Below, piece by piece: positions 1 to 11,399 of a stretch of 64,000 bases of DNA (position 1 is the first letter of the stretch; the number at the start of each line of letters is the position of its first letter). The DNA is taken from positions 44,063,967-44,127,966 of the forward strand of contig CM055096.1 in NCBI GenBank assembly GCA_029204225.1, given 5' to 3'. The notes under the pieces were generated by a model. The model was not told the DNA's origin and did no database searches. It saw only the letters and a list, made by a program, of their open reading frames with translations. The DNA is from Diphasiastrum complanatum. Lineage: Eukaryota; Streptophyta; Lycopodiopsida; Lycopodiales; Lycopodiaceae. The position numbers and the translations under genes were made by a program.

Positions 1-17
1 AGGCTAAATTTGAGGAG

Positions 18-639
18 TGTAAAAAATCGCCAACATTAGCAAATCTAGCCATGTAGCATATTGTACATTTTTGTCTATAATTGGGTTCCACACATGTATT
101 GTGGTTAGCTCGAGTCAAGAGAGGTGGTTGTGTCTATTTGGTGGAGGTCCCTAATTTATAGAATCTAGACCTTGATTTGATATGAGATTTTGACCAACCA
201 TGCACCTACCAAGCATGACTCTAGGAAATAGACTAGGGTTTCATTTTAGAGCAAAAAGAGTGAGTTAACTTTCTTATTACATGCTGGAAATTCACCTAAC
301 TTTACAAAGGAAGTGAGTTTTGCTATGTATTCCAAGCTCCCATAGTGAGAAGATAGATTATTTTTGGAGCACATTGGCAATCTCAAATTTGTCCTCTCCA
401 TGTACATTGACTTCAAACATTGTTCGAAATCCGTACATCAGGTTGCTTTTCACACGTGTGGGCTCGAATTTGTGTCTTTGATCTTTGTTTTTTATTATCA
501 ATGCTTGTTGTGTGTCAATTTGCCAATCTAGATCAAGATTTGATGACTAGTTTTTTGATGCATTATTAAGCAAGTACATAATCACTCTTGTGGATCATTT
601 AAGATCCATTTATGGTCTAAAAAATACTATACTTTCACA
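18..639 (+). mobile_element. LTR (3' LTR or solo LTR) of a copia-type retrotransposon
   Basis: A purine-rich tract ending TTTGAGGAG (bases 9-17) is followed by TGTAAAAAATCGCC, and the unit ends ...TACTTTCACA at 639, the usual TG...CA form. No primer-binding site follows 639, so this is a 3' LTR whose body lies left of the window, or a solo LTR. Both ends resemble the LTR of the 8.65-12.86 kb element in reverse: the same GAGGAG-TGTAAAAA start, and an end with GATCCATT..GGTCT..TTTCACA. Confidence 0.6.
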
Positions 640-1149
640 CATTGAAATTTAAATAATGGACATGGGTGAATCTTATAATATGAATGTATTGTACTTTTGG
701 TGCAATTATAAAAAATTAGGTCTCAAATACATGTAATATACTACCTACTACATTTTAAGAAAAATGAAATCTTAGATGATTTTACACATTGAGACATTTT
801 TTTGATATATTCCTTCTTGGTTGCTTCTTCCAACAAACCAGTGAAGCGGCAAAATAGGAATGCATATCATTAACCTACTATGAGTTGGAAACAACATGTT
901 TGATGTATTACATTCTACCTATCAAATAAGTTAATAGGGCCCATACTCGAGACATTCAACCTTTGAGTTTTCTACCTTAGGCATTTCTCTTTGGATGTTG
1001 ATGTAGACTCTATCACCCACCTTCAAGTCATGTGCTTAAGATATTTGTCTTCTGCTAGCTCTTACCATCACTTTGTTGGAATTGATGATATTTTGTTCTA
1101 TATTATGGATATCAATTGCATAAATAGAAAAGCGAGAATGTCCCTTGTG
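640..1149. other. intergenic, no gene seen
   Basis: AT-rich sequence with no coding frame of family-like composition and no RNA gene recognised. Confidence 0.4.
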
Positions 1150-1459
1150 GATGCCATTGGAACTCTTTTGGGTGCTTGGATGAGATATTTCTAAAATGGT
1201 TTTAGTGGAAGTGAAGCTGATATATATATAGCAAATTTGAAAACATGACATATGAGTAGGTGAAGAAATACACTAGCTATATGCTTGTTGCTTGTAAGTG
1301 TAAGTGAGGATGCCATTGGAACTCTTTTGGGTGCTTGGATGAGATATTTGTAAAGTGGTTTTAGTGGAAGTGAAGTTGATATATATAGCAAATTTGAAAA
1401 CATGACATATGAGTAGGTGAATAAATACACTAGCTATATGCTTGTTGCTTGTAAGTGAG
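1150..1459. repeat. tandem duplication, 159-bp period, two copies
   Basis: Copy 1 starts GATGCCATTGGAACTC at 1150 and copy 2 starts with the same words at 1309. The copies stay nearly identical to the GTAAGTGAGG end (differences include a TATA dinucleotide length change and single substitutions). Small open frames across it are accidental. Confidence 0.8.
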
Positions 1460-1996
1460 GTCTACAAGTGATTTACTACATCCCTTGGTGTGAATTCTAA
1501 TAATTTGGAATATGATCCTATTGACAACCACATATTTTTCAAATTTTTGGGGGTTCGAAATATGCATGAGTTCCCACAACATAGTCAAAACACACTCAAA
1601 GATCTAGAGAGCTTACTATTGAATGTGGATGAGGGTAGACCAAAATAAATTGAAACACGATTTTTTTTGCCTTAGATGCAATGACATCTCACTTAGTGAT
1701 TCACTACCCTCCGTCTTATGACAACATGGTGCGAACATCATGATTCGATTTTTGAAGAGAGAGAGAGAGAGTTGTCAATAACGTGTGTGTGTGTGCGTGT
1801 GTGTGTCCCTGTCTTGCATCATTTACATGGGCATGAACATGGGCATGATCTAAACTACATCACATCAAGTAATGTATGAACATTTTATGCACATCACTGA
1901 AATTCAAAGCATTGCATGAAGCAGCTAATAGCTAATAGCTGCTAATTGAATGCATTGTCTCCCATTACCTTCAGCCCTGTCCTATGTGCTTAATCC

Positions 1997-2000
<4 letters not shown>
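1460..2000. other. intergenic with short simple repeats
   Basis: No gene is seen. A short GA run (about 1758-1770) and a TG run (about 1784-1805) lie here. Confidence 0.4.

Positions 2001-2071
<71 letters not shown>
2001..2071. repeat. CT dinucleotide microsatellite
   Basis: Uninterrupted (CT)n of about 70 bp. Confidence 0.95.
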
Positions 2072-2073
<2 letters not shown>

Positions 2074-2918
2074 GTCAAGTTTTTTGAGCTAACAGTAATG
2101 TAGATCTTATAAAAAACATAAGAGCAGACAAATCCGGACAGCATGTTGTATATCATAAGCGTTTTGGGATTCCAAAATGTATACATAATTCTTATATTCA
2201 AACTGAGCAGGACATTGCACATTTCCTATTTGAGCTTGATACCAACTGCTGTCTAAATAGAAACGATCACTTTCGCATATAGATAGCAAAATTTATGTTA
2301 TTCTGCTTTATTCCTTGGGATTTTATCAGCAGCTTCAATACAGTAGCTGCTTTATGGTATTGTCAAGAGTAAGTAGAACTTGCAACGACTTTCTACTGAA
2401 AAGTGCTTTCACCTGTTTTTTTAGATGCAATCGCTTATATAAATACAAACACTATAAATACCAAATGTAATAACTAGCTGATGTCACCGTAAACTGCATG
2501 CGTTTCGTGGCTATGCTTGTAAATGCTTCATTTTCATCTATCTCTTAATTTCAGGGGAAATTCATAGACAAGTGTAGACCCCAATTGCCTTTGCTTTTTC
2601 TGATGCCATTGATCTTAGAAGCCGCAATGATCCCAGTGTGATAGGCGGATCATGGGATTCTGCGTTAGCAAGCAACGAGTCTGTTAGCTACAGAAATGCA
2701 TGTGAATGCTGAGGGAGCTACTCAACAGAATGGAATCATCAAAGAGCTGGAAAGCTGGCACAACGTCAAGACTGAGCTGCAGCATCAAAATTCAAATCAA
2801 ACTTCCTGTAGCAAAACTCTGTGAAAGAATGAAGAATTCTAACATGAGAACATGTGCAGAAACTAATCACTTGATCCAGAAATGAACGTACTTGCTGCCC
2901 ACATTAATGAGAAACTGC
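2072..2918. other. 3' flank of extensin gene 1
   Basis: No separate gene is seen. Bases about 2625-2760 (GATCCCAGTGTGAT.., GTCTGTTAGCT.., TCAACAGAATG) match the 3' flank of the second extensin gene at about 62380-62465. This stretch is therefore part of the duplicated gene unit, probably its 3' UTR and polyadenylation region. Confidence 0.5.
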
Positions 2919-3599
2919 TTAGTAACTCCGAGGCGGTGGTGGAGACTTGTAGTGGTAGGTAGATGGTGGCGGATGTGAGGGAGGTGGGGGAGATTTGTAG
3001 TGATATGGAGATGGCGGTGGATGTGATGGAGGCGGTGGCGATTTGTAGTAGTAGGGAGAAGGTGGTGGATGTGATGGAGGTGGTGGAGACTTGTAGTAGT
3101 AGGGAGAAGGTGGTGGATGTGAGGGCGGTGGCGGAGACTTGTAGAAGTAGGGAGATGGTGGAGACTTGTAATGATAAGGAGATGGTGGTGGATGCGAGGG
3201 GGGTGGAGAAGACTTGTAGTAATAAGGAGATGGTGGTGGCGGGGGAGACTTATAGTGATATGGAGATGGAGGAGGTGGCGATGGAGGTGGAGGGGACTTG
3301 TAGTGGTAGGGAGAGGGTGGTGGGTGAGAAGGTGGCGGAGGGGGTGATTTGTAGTGGTAGGGTGAAGGAGGAGGTGGAGAAGGAGGTGGGGGTGGCGGAG
3401 ATTTGTAGAGATATGGAGGAGGATGGTGCGGATAGTGAGGAGGTGGGGATTTGTAGTGATAAGGAGCTGCAGGAGGAGGGGGAGACTTGTGTGCATACTT
3501 TGGATGGCCATGTCCGTGCGCAGAGCAGAAGGGCAAGGTGAGAAACATCAGCAATGCAGTCCATTTCCACACAGAATCATCCACCACAAGCCTCGCCAT
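2919..3599 (-). CDS. classical extensin (hydroxyproline-rich cell-wall glycoprotein), gene 1
   Basis: A 226-residue structural protein of the cell wall. Residues 1 to about 27 are a signal peptide: charged start, then ALLMFLTLPFCSA, with likely cleavage after CSA. The rest is about a dozen modules of Y-x-Y-K-S-P-P-P(-P) separated by S-H-P-P-P-S-P or S-P-P-P-P-S-P. In the family, Ser-Pro3-5 blocks become hydroxylated and arabinosylated, and Y-x-Y motifs cross-link the network through isodityrosine. The start is the ATG at 3599 in good context (ACCATGGCG); the frame is open upstream but lacks another ATG. The tail ends PPPPRSY. No intron is needed. The gene stands alone on the minus strand, and its closest relative is at 62.6-63.2 kb. 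The long antisense frame across it is only a shadow of the repeat. Confidence 0.92.
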   Translation of the reverse strand: MARLVVDDSVWKWTALLMFLTLPFCSAHGHGHPKYAHKSPPPPAAPYHYKSPPPHYPHHPPPYLYKSPPPPPPSPPPPSPYHYKSPPPPPSHPPPSPYHYKSPPPPSPPPPSPYHYKSPPPPPSPYYYKSSPPPSHPPPSPYHYKSPPSPYFYKSPPPPSHPPPSPYYYKSPPPPSHPPPSPYYYKSPPPPSHPPPSPYHYKSPPPPSHPPPSTYHYKSPPPPRSY

Positions 3600-3857
3600 G
3601 GTCAGCAAAAGAACTGAAGCTTTATTTCTTCAGCTTGCGAAGAACCAATAACTTCAATGGCAAACGGTAGAAGCTACTCCGTAGAGACCCAGTAAAGAGC
3701 TTAATCCTTCAGCATTCCTTGCGACAAGAGACAAAGTATTATCAGCACAAATGGAATATTGAAGGAGTTGAGAATCAGACCAAAGTCTGATCGAGCTGCA
3801 GTTGAGCTCGAAGCCCCTAGTGGGAATATGGTGAGTTGAGAATGGACGGGGGAAGGG

Positions 3858-3866
3858 CTTTAATAG
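3858..3866 (-). promoter_or_regulatory. possible TATA element of extensin gene 1
   Basis: Reads CTATTAAAG on the minus strand, about 260 bp before the ATG. That would give a 5' leader of about 230 nt. It is a weak match and no other core element is identified. Confidence 0.25.
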
Positions 3867-4132
3867 GCGAAGATGGAGTAGGAAAACCGACTATGCGCAT
3901 CATAGAACCTTCCAGGCCGAAAGAGACTGGGGCATGACTAATCACTCATGAGTACTCAATGCTGGAGTGTATCCATGATGTATCTCATCACGCTTCTGGA
4001 ATATGCAGTGGATCTCAATTTCCAGTGCTGCAGAGAGAGTCCAGATTGCAGCTCAGGTATGTACTCTGCTGCTACTGTAAGTCTCCTGCAAAAGCTGCTT
4101 AAAAACATGTGCAAGCAACGAACATAACGCGC

Positions 4133-4135
<3 letters not shown>

Positions 4136-4187
<52 letters not shown>

Positions 4188-4199
4188 CGCTCTCGCTCT

Positions 4200-4235
<36 letters not shown>
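4136..4235. repeat. interrupted TC microsatellite
   Basis: About 100 bp of (TC)n broken once by TCGCTCGC..TCGCGC variants. The Arg-Glu repeat frame on the minus strand is an artefact of it. Confidence 0.9.
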
Positions 4236-4239
<4 letters not shown>

Positions 4240-4824
4240 AGCCACTAGTGTATAGACTCTTCTTAGCATTCTCTTTAAGGAATTCAGATTCATGAAATAT
4301 TCATTAATATTTGACATTTTGTTTCTGTTTTGATTCAATACCAGGAGTTACAAACAATTAGTATACACTCCTTTAGCGTCTAATTTGTGATGCAATACCG
4401 GGCTTGGCATTGTGAGATGTTGAATCCAAAAGAGACGGTCGCATATGGTGAAGTACCTGTTATGAATAATTGACATAATTCGCTAGTTTGATTTTTATGA
4501 TTTTCATGGTTTAGTTCAATCAATTCTAACCATCTCATCACATAAATAACCTTTTCGGAGAGTATCCAAAGCTTGATGTTGCATTAAAATTTACATTATG
4601 AAAACACATTGATTAAAAGTGGTGCATCTTCCTTGATTGAACTACTCCAAGATGTGAGTACAATGGGACATGACTCATGGAGAACTGTGCCAAAAGCATA
4701 GAAAAGTAAATCACACAATCAATGATTGATTTGTTCAACTTCTTGACGCAAGGGACTTTTCCCGACCATTTTAAGAAATCTCAACGCTGTTAATTGATTT
4801 GGCGATCTCAGGTCTTTCAGGTGA
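4236..4824. other. intergenic, possible decayed gypsy sequence at right end
   Basis: No gene is seen. The last ~100 bp read as stop-ridden sequence leading into the gypsy integrase. Confidence 0.35.
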
Positions 4825-4899
4825 TTGAAGGTCAATTGTATAGATGCGGTCATAATCAAATCTTGCGATGTTGTCTTCAGACAAAAGACATTCCTTTGC

Positions 4900-6002
4900 T
4901 TCAAAAATTATGGTAAGGAAGATTTTACAGGCTGGTCTCTAGTAACCTATCTTTGGAAGGACACTACTACATTTTGTCGGAACTGTGATGTGTGCCAAAG
5001 ACAAGAAAGGTCGATACCTACAATGGATTATTCGATGGTACCATTACGACCTATAGTACCATTTCAGCGATGGGGATTGGATTTTATTGGAAAAATAAAC
5101 CCACAATCGGTGGATGGTCATACATATATCATCGTAGCAACCGATTATGCTACGAAGTGGGCAGAAGCAAAAGTGTTGCGGGATAACACCGCCAAATCAA
5201 CTGCCAGATTCATATTCAATGATATTCTATCACAGTTTGGATGCCATTAAAAATCGTGTCTGATAGGGGACCGCATTTTGTGAATGATACGATAAAGGAA
5301 ATGACATATTTGTTTTGTATTATCCATAAAATGTCCACCCCATATTATCCACGCAAAAATGGTCAGGCTGAGGCTACTAATAAAACGTTGAAGGCTATTA
5401 TCGCTAAACAAGTGCTAGAAAAAGGAGGCTCTTGGCATGAGTTACAACCAGTGTTGTGGGCTTATCACACAGCAGCCTATAAGATTTCTACGAGTTATAC
5501 ACCATTCCAATTAGTCTATGGAACTGACGTAGTTATGCCATATGAATTCATTTTGCCAACCTTGCACATTCAAGCTGCATATAATTTGGGCCATGATGAG
5601 GCTATGCGTGAACAATTAATTGCATGGGAAAAGTTGGAAGAACATAGAGGCTGTGGATACTGGATGAACTGGGTGATTAAACAACAGCAGGTCCGGTGGT
5701 TCAACAAGCACATACATGAGCGAGACCTTGAGAAGGGCGATCTAGTGCTATACTACCCAAGGAGTATCACAAACACATTGAAATCAAAGGACCAGCATTG
5801 GGAAGGACCATATCGGATTCTCAATATTTTTGGAAACAATGTGACCGTAGTGTGGCATAGACTACCGGGTTTACCATTTGTTGTCAACAACAATCGTGTA
5901 AAGGGTTATAATTCTCTGGAAGAAAGGGGCAATATCAATAGAGGATTGATTTATTCTCTATTTGATATCATGAAAGCCGGAATTACATTCAACCAACGTT
6001 AG
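4900..6002 (+). pseudogene. Ty3/gypsy integrase fragment, frameshifted
   Basis: The 3' part of a gypsy pol gene. The first frame (to 5249) has the end of the zinc-binding module (FCRNCDVCQR) and the first catalytic Asp in GLDFIGKI. A frameshift near 5241-5250 moves to the second frame (to 6002), with the second Asp in VSDRGPHF, the Glu in KNGQAEATNK, the conserved TPFQLVYG motif, and a C-terminal GPY/F module (HWEGPYRI). The reaction would be insertion of element cDNA. RT, RNase H and gag are absent upstream. The copy is dead because of the frameshift and the missing 5' two thirds. Confidence 0.85.
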
Positions 6003-6290
6003 TTGGGAGGATCGTGACCTAAGCTTGGATGATGGTTCCGTATGGAGACACATGTGACAGAAAAGCACATGGGGGAAAATAGAAAAAAAATATCATTTTG
6101 AAGCGAAATTTTCCGAAATTGCTAGTAGAATCACATCTTTGGGAAGTGATAGGATATATCAGTGGCAGTTGGGTAATGATGATTTCCTTTTAAAACTCAT
6201 GAAGACGACCTGGAGTATATAAGGTTCCTCCAGGTCCATTTTGGAGGATCACTAGAGAATTACGCTGTAGGTGCTTGTTTTTGTTATTGT
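6003..6290. other. 3' untranslated part of the gypsy remnant
   Basis: Sequence between the integrase stop and an inserted copia-type LTR. No coding sequence is seen. Confidence 0.3.
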
Positions 6291-7130
6291 TGAAGAAACA
6301 AAATATTTCTAATGCCAAAGCCATGCTAGCTCTCCAGAGATTTTGACAGAAGACACAAGAAACAAAATTGTTCGTGAACAATTTCACGACACACGACACG
6401 AAACAGTTTCGCGATACAAAATCATTCTTGCTCCACGAACGGCCAAGAAGATCAGCCAAGTACCAAGGGGTACAAATATTTGATCAGATGTCATGACATC
6501 ATCGGAAGTATTCTAGATCATGGCTAATCTGCCACTCTTGTAATTCACGATTAGTTGTAGATGTTCAATCTTTCTAATCTGTAAATTACACGACGCGACA
6601 CGAAAAAGTTCGCGAACTATATACTTTTTGTTTTGATGCATAATACAGTAAGCAAGACAAGAAGTCTAGAAAAAGACAAAATATACAAAATACAAGTCCG
6701 CCTGTGTGCGAGACAATTTTGTAGAGGATCTGTAGATCCAGAAGTCCACTAGTAAGCGAGACACAATTCGTGAGAGAACTGTATTTCTCTCACGCCAATG
6801 CACTGCGTGGATCTGTCATGCAGTGCTTGAAAAACTAGAAATTCAATAGATAATATTGTAGCTGTTGTGCACATATTAATCTGTATGATTGTATGATCTT
6901 GAATGTATTTTTGTCTGTTACAATTCGTGTATCTGATACACTTGTTCATTCAATTTCGCACTTTGGTTTGATATTGTTAAATGCTATATTAATCTGTTAA
7001 CGTAGATCAGCAGTGTCTGTCTACACTCTGAAGGATTGTAGGAATGATATAGCCAGCAGTGACCAACAATATTAATATCTGAATTCCTGACGAACTATCT
7101 TGTTCGTGAATCCTTTCGCTTCGTGTTTCG
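6291..7130 (+). mobile_element. copia-type LTR, diverged relative of the 24.8-29.6 kb element
   Basis: Starts TGAAGAAACAAAAT and follows, in reverse, the LTRs at 24786-26077 and 28648-29566. Shared blocks include CAAGTACCAAG.GGTACA, TTGTAATTC..GATTAGTTG, GTGCGAGACAATTTT and CACGCCAATGCACTGCGT. The right end is not certain: similarity fades in the TTTCG-rich stretch after about 7090. No partner LTR is seen, so it is probably a solo or truncated LTR. Confidence 0.6.
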
Positions 7131-8650
7131 CTTCGCTCTGCTTTACTTCGCGATCACTTGGCTATAAGGGTGAATCAATTTCAGAGCTCATTTTTATTTC
7201 GCTTCATTTCGTATTGTTTCATTTCGTCTCATTACAGAGCCTGATTGATCTTTTCATGAATGCTTTCATTTTGTTTCATGTCGTTTCCTAATCTCTATGC
7301 TTCCAGCATAAATCAATGTCAGAGCTCATTTAAATTTCGTTTCATTTTGTTCTCATCTAGATTTCGTTTCGTTTCGTTGTGTTACACAGCCTAATTGATC
7401 CAACAAGAATTATTCTCGAACAGAAATAATTTGAGTTTTGCGAAATTGTTCGAGATTTTTATCGGTTTGTCACCAGAGTTCTAGCTGGAATTTACATTTT
7501 CTAAGTGCATTTTTTGCATCAATCGTGAAGACATGGATGCAGACAGAATTCAACGAAGGTCGGAACAACGTCGACGCTAGGAGGACATCGTCTCAATTGA
7601 TATGGAATATCGTCTCCCTATGAATTTTCAGTCGTTGATGTAGTATCAGTGGCAGGAGACAACTGAGTTGGCGAGAAAGTTATGGGAGCGTCAATAGCTG
7701 GCAATACAACAACAAGAACGTCTATAGCCGGAAAGGCAAGAGCTGCCAAATCAACAACTGAACCACCAACAATTGGAAACGCGACAACTCGAGGAACAAT
7801 AGGACCAAAGCTTTGAAATTTGGAATGCAGAATACCACATCTGTGGAATCAACATATTATGCTGGTTTCTCGGGTTAATCAAACTGTTCTATATACTAGC
7901 TACGGTCATACACAAGTAGTGCTAAACAATATACCCGGCTGGATTATCAAGCGGCATGCTTCATAAGCAAAGTAGCACAGATTTTGTATAATTACATCAA
8001 ATGTATAGGACATAGTGGTGTTTTGAGCATGTGCGCTAATGGTTGCACATTCATATCTTTCGACATGGTCAGGACTGATTCTCAGATACATACTAGTAAT
8101 ACTATAAATTTTTGGAATATATGACATTGCATGTGATGTAGTAGTAAGGCACACATCCACTAAGGCAAAGCATGCCATAGGTGAATATTACAGAATCTTA
8201 TACTCAAGAGATTTTGATAGGTTATGTAGTGTTGGTAGACGTTGACCACCATAGGTATGAAGAAACGAATTTGTGGTGTGAGATAGCTAATAGGGGAACC
8301 ATAATGGATGTATTGCGGTCATGTTACGGATTCCAGCTTTGCACAATATAACGGGCTACGAGGTTGCGAGTTGCGATTTAATTATTTAGTTGCAACTACA
8401 TTCAATAAGTGTGTTACGGATCCATTGCGAGGCAGTCTACGGTTTCATCATTACGGTTTCCACAACGAGAAGTTATGGCAAGAAAAGCTCTTTTGAAGGT
8501 TCTATAAGAAGGTTACATTTTTGGTTGGGATTGTGTGGCTATTACATTTTTTAGGGTAATGCAATTTTGTTAGAATATTAGATTTTTTCAAATTACGACA
8601 ATTTTGTAGGAATATTTTGAGGCTTGAATTGTTACGATTTGAGGGCATAT
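7131..8650. other. degenerate retroelement-like sequence
   Basis: Contains TTTCGTTTCG-rich sequence (7120-7400). A Gln-rich stop-broken frame at about 7530-7800 is reminiscent of retroelement gag or leader sequence. Short unassigned frames lie at 7906-8178 (minus) and 8308-8496 (plus). No domain is recognised. The last five bases, CATAT, are the left target duplication of the next element. Confidence 0.35.
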
Positions 8651-9431
8651 TGTGAAATTTCAGAGAAATAAAGACCAAGAATGGATCTAGGTCAGATCCT
8701 CAAAAAGTGTTGGAAGCTAGATTACTTGATCTACTAATCAACCAATGATTAGATCTAGAATTAGATCAATTTCCCATAAAAAATCTAGCAATAACAACAA
8801 GCAAATGATTAAACTTGAGACCTACTGCCTTCTCACGTGTGAAGAACAGTACCTATATGGACTTACAGCAGAGAGTGAAGTACACAAGTGTTAGAAAGCA
8901 ATAGAACCATAAAATGACAACACAAATATGAGAATACTCAAGATATGCCTCCAAAACCAAGATCTTGCTTCATTGATTTCTCAAAGTGGATCCATCATGG
9001 ATTAAATACAAAAATCATTATACTCTCTCTCTAAGCCACTTCCAGCACGTGTGAGACAGGTCATATTGCTTATCCCTATCCACTTTGGCTAAGATTCCAT
9101 TAATTTGCCACATCATCATTGGTGGCTAGTGTTGACCTTCTAGATTCCTATATGATATTTCACACGTGGGAGACCACTCCTACCCATGTGATATAGCATT
9201 TTCTACCACTAGAATGGTGCCAAGTGGCATAATACTACTATACTAGTTTTTGGCCAATTTAGCCTCTAGTTTCCAAATCAAATGATATGTACAACCTATA
9301 TGATCTATCTAGATGACTTAGGCATAGATTTTACATGTGGGAACAGGCTCCACACATGTCTAATGATGATAGGTACAAGTCATTATGGTATTTACAAGAT
9401 TTAACCAAGTTAGCTTTTGCCAATTTTTACA
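8651..9431 (-). repeat. 3' LTR of the non-autonomous element (781 bp)
   Basis: Aligned with 12372-12863 over its right part (TAAGCCACTTCCAGCA.. through ..TTAGCTTTTGCC). It lacks a ~95-bp block that the other LTR carries after GATTCCTA. Its U5 end (8651-9020) has no counterpart in the other LTR. Confidence 0.75.
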
Positions 9432-9689
9432 CTCCTCAAAACTAACTTGATACATCTATGGTACATCTATTTACAACACTTAAGGCTGATCATTGTAGGT
9501 TCATAGGTGTGAAGATCAGCCAATGAGTTTGATGAAGATCCGAGATCACCATATCCATGATAGTGCCTCCTTGATGTTGATTTCTTTGATGAACTTGAGA
9601 GCTTTGCACCACTTGATCACTTTTTCCATTGATTTGTTCCATCCTTGAAACATATGGTTGATCCAAAAGCTCCTCCTCCTTAAAAATAG

Positions 9690-11012
9690 CTACAATTCCA
9701 TGAGAAAATAAAGAGTCATTCTTGACTCATAATGATCACAAAGATCCAACATCATCTTACCAAGATCTCGAGAATTCGGTTCATCAACATTGGCAAGAGT
9801 ATGCATGCTATAATAACCAAGAGTTTGCATCATATATTCATGCTTGATTTCCATGCTAATCTCAGATCTAATGAGGCTAAATACTTCATTATGTAGATAA
9901 GTGTCCTTAGAGGATGATTCACTTACTCTCATAAAGAGTTCACAATTTGTCTCAATACATGAAAAAAGACAAATTTTCACACTATGAGTGAACAAATCAC
10001 TCTTGCTCTTGCAAGACTCAAGAGCATACATTTGATGAAATAACCATTTTCTTTTTAATTGATCTAAAATCAATTTCAAATCATTAAGAACATCACCTAT
10101 GTTCTCAAGAGAGACATCATACTCAACTAGTATTGCTTTACTCCAACTTTGAGTTGCAAAAGTCTCATTAAGGCAAGTTGATTCACCAAATGAATTAAGA
10201 GAAGCAATCATGAGATGTATACCACTTGAAATGTGCTCCTCTTCCCCTTGAAATGTGAGACATATGAGCTCAACCATGTCTCTTGATATTCTTCTTGGAA
10301 TCATAACTTGAGAAGGACTCTCCTCCTCAATCCTTGGCACACTTGAACCTTGAGATGACTCCTCAAGATCAACTTCTTGGTGCTCCTCCTTGATGGAAAT
10401 CCGAGACCTCCATGTCTCAAAATGATCACAACAAACATGATCATATAATATGCACTTCATATGATCATCAACATTACTCATGCTAGAACCATAAGTCCAA
10501 AAATCACCATAGCTTGGCATGATTTTTCTAATATTGAAATCAAAAAGTATTTCCATCTCAATAAGGCTAACTAGTTGCTTATGGATATAAGTGTACACTT
10601 TGGGTGTTTCACTTGTTCTCATAAGAAGTTTACAACTTGCCTTTAAAATTGCAAATTTACAATTTTCAACATTATGAATGAACACATCATTCATGATCTT
10701 ATTGAAACCAAAAGAAAATACATCATGAAGACATTTCCATTTCCTTGTCTTTATACTCAATGTAAGTTTACAAGGAAAACATGCTTTGTTATCTATTAAG
10801 GCATCACACTCAACTAGTATTGCCTTAATCCACATTTGAGATACAAAAATATCTTCAAAGCAAAATAGTTCTTCAAAAGATGTCATGAGAGCATAAATGG
10901 AACGATTTTCATTTTGTGATTGCTCCTCCTTAATCTTGCTTGGTTTCTCTTGGATCATAACAATAACTTTAAACTTATCCAAAGTTCCAAACAAAATGCA
11001 TTCCAAGGACAT
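9690..11012 (-). CDS. uncharacterised 440-residue protein with an internal tandem repeat, inside an LTR element
   Basis: I do not recognise a domain. The frame is open and unbroken, with the first ATG at 11012 (the frame itself opens at 11024). The protein holds two diverged copies of a ~170-residue unit, at about 40-205 and 265-433. Each copy runs through Q.W.KAILVE.D, then a C(K/E)L.MR.SE....TY.H...SLI..EI block, and ends in a D..C.DH.E.. motif. A Glu/Ser-rich linker (about 210-245) joins them. Cys and Met are frequent; no signal peptide or membrane segment stands out. The ORF lies 64 bp after a gag stub in the same direction, in the slot where pol normally sits. It could be a captured host gene fragment or an element-specific accessory ORF. 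An intact 1.3-kb frame in an otherwise decayed element suggests recent insertion or constraint. Confidence 0.7.
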   Translation of the reverse strand: MSLECILFGTLDKFKVIVMIQEKPSKIKEEQSQNENRSIYALMTSFEELFCFEDIFVSQMWIKAILVECDALIDNKACFPCKLTLSIKTRKWKCLHDVFSFGFNKIMNDVFIHNVENCKFAILKASCKLLMRTSETPKVYTYIHKQLVSLIEMEILFDFNIRKIMPSYGDFWTYGSSMSNVDDHMKCILYDHVCCDHFETWRSRISIKEEHQEVDLEESSQGSSVPRIEEESPSQVMIPRRISRDMVELICLTFQGEEEHISSGIHLMIASLNSFGESTCLNETFATQSWSKAILVEYDVSLENIGDVLNDLKLILDQLKRKWLFHQMYALESCKSKSDLFTHSVKICLFSCIETNCELFMRVSESSSKDTYLHNEVFSLIRSEISMEIKHEYMMQTLGYYSMHTLANVDEPNSRDLGKMMLDLCDHYESRMTLYFLMEL

Positions 11013-11075
11013 GAAAAACTTCAAAAGGTTTGAAATGTGTGGTGATGGACAAATCTTGTAAGTCCTTGTGAGACT

Positions 11076-11309
11076 TCAAGCCTCATGCATCTTTCCACAA
11101 AGGAAACACGTTTCCTTGGATTTGTCCTTCTTGCCTTTGCACTTTGAACTTGAAGCTCCATCCTTCACCTCGGCCCCCTTGCTTTGGTTCTCCTTGGATG
11201 GATTGGTCTTCATTTTGTAGCATCTTGAGACAAAATGATCTCTCTTGCCACAAAGGTTGCATTTAGGATCCTTACTTGCCTCCAATAGGTTGCCACTTAT
11301 TGATGCCAT
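11076..11309 (-). CDS. truncated gag stub with CCHC zinc knuckle
   Basis: Begins ATG at 11309 (MASISGNL..). It carries the retroviral-type knuckle CNLCGKRDHFVSRC (C-x2-C-x4-H-x4-C, residues about 16-29), a Lys/Ser-rich stretch, and the first half of a second knuckle (CFLCGKMHEA) before the stop. Intact copia gag is about 250-400 residues; here the capsid-like UBN2 region is missing. Knuckles bind element RNA during packaging. It sits upstream of the 440-aa ORF on the same strand. Confidence 0.7.
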   Translation of the reverse strand: MASISGNLLEASKDPKCNLCGKRDHFVSRCYKMKTNPSKENQSKGAEVKDGASSSKCKGKKDKSKETCFLCGKMHEA

Positions 11310-11399
11310 GATGAGGAAGTAAAACCTTGTGATATGACTTTTCAAAATGTAATTTGTGACTCTCAAGAAACTAGATTTGAACACATTCAACAATCTAGA

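Noticed and set aside
2867-3541. Long open frames on the plus strand and in other minus frames across extensin gene 1
   Set aside because: Shadows of the repetitive Pro codons. Only one frame has a signal peptide and SPPPP/YxY modules. The same holds at 62422-63195.
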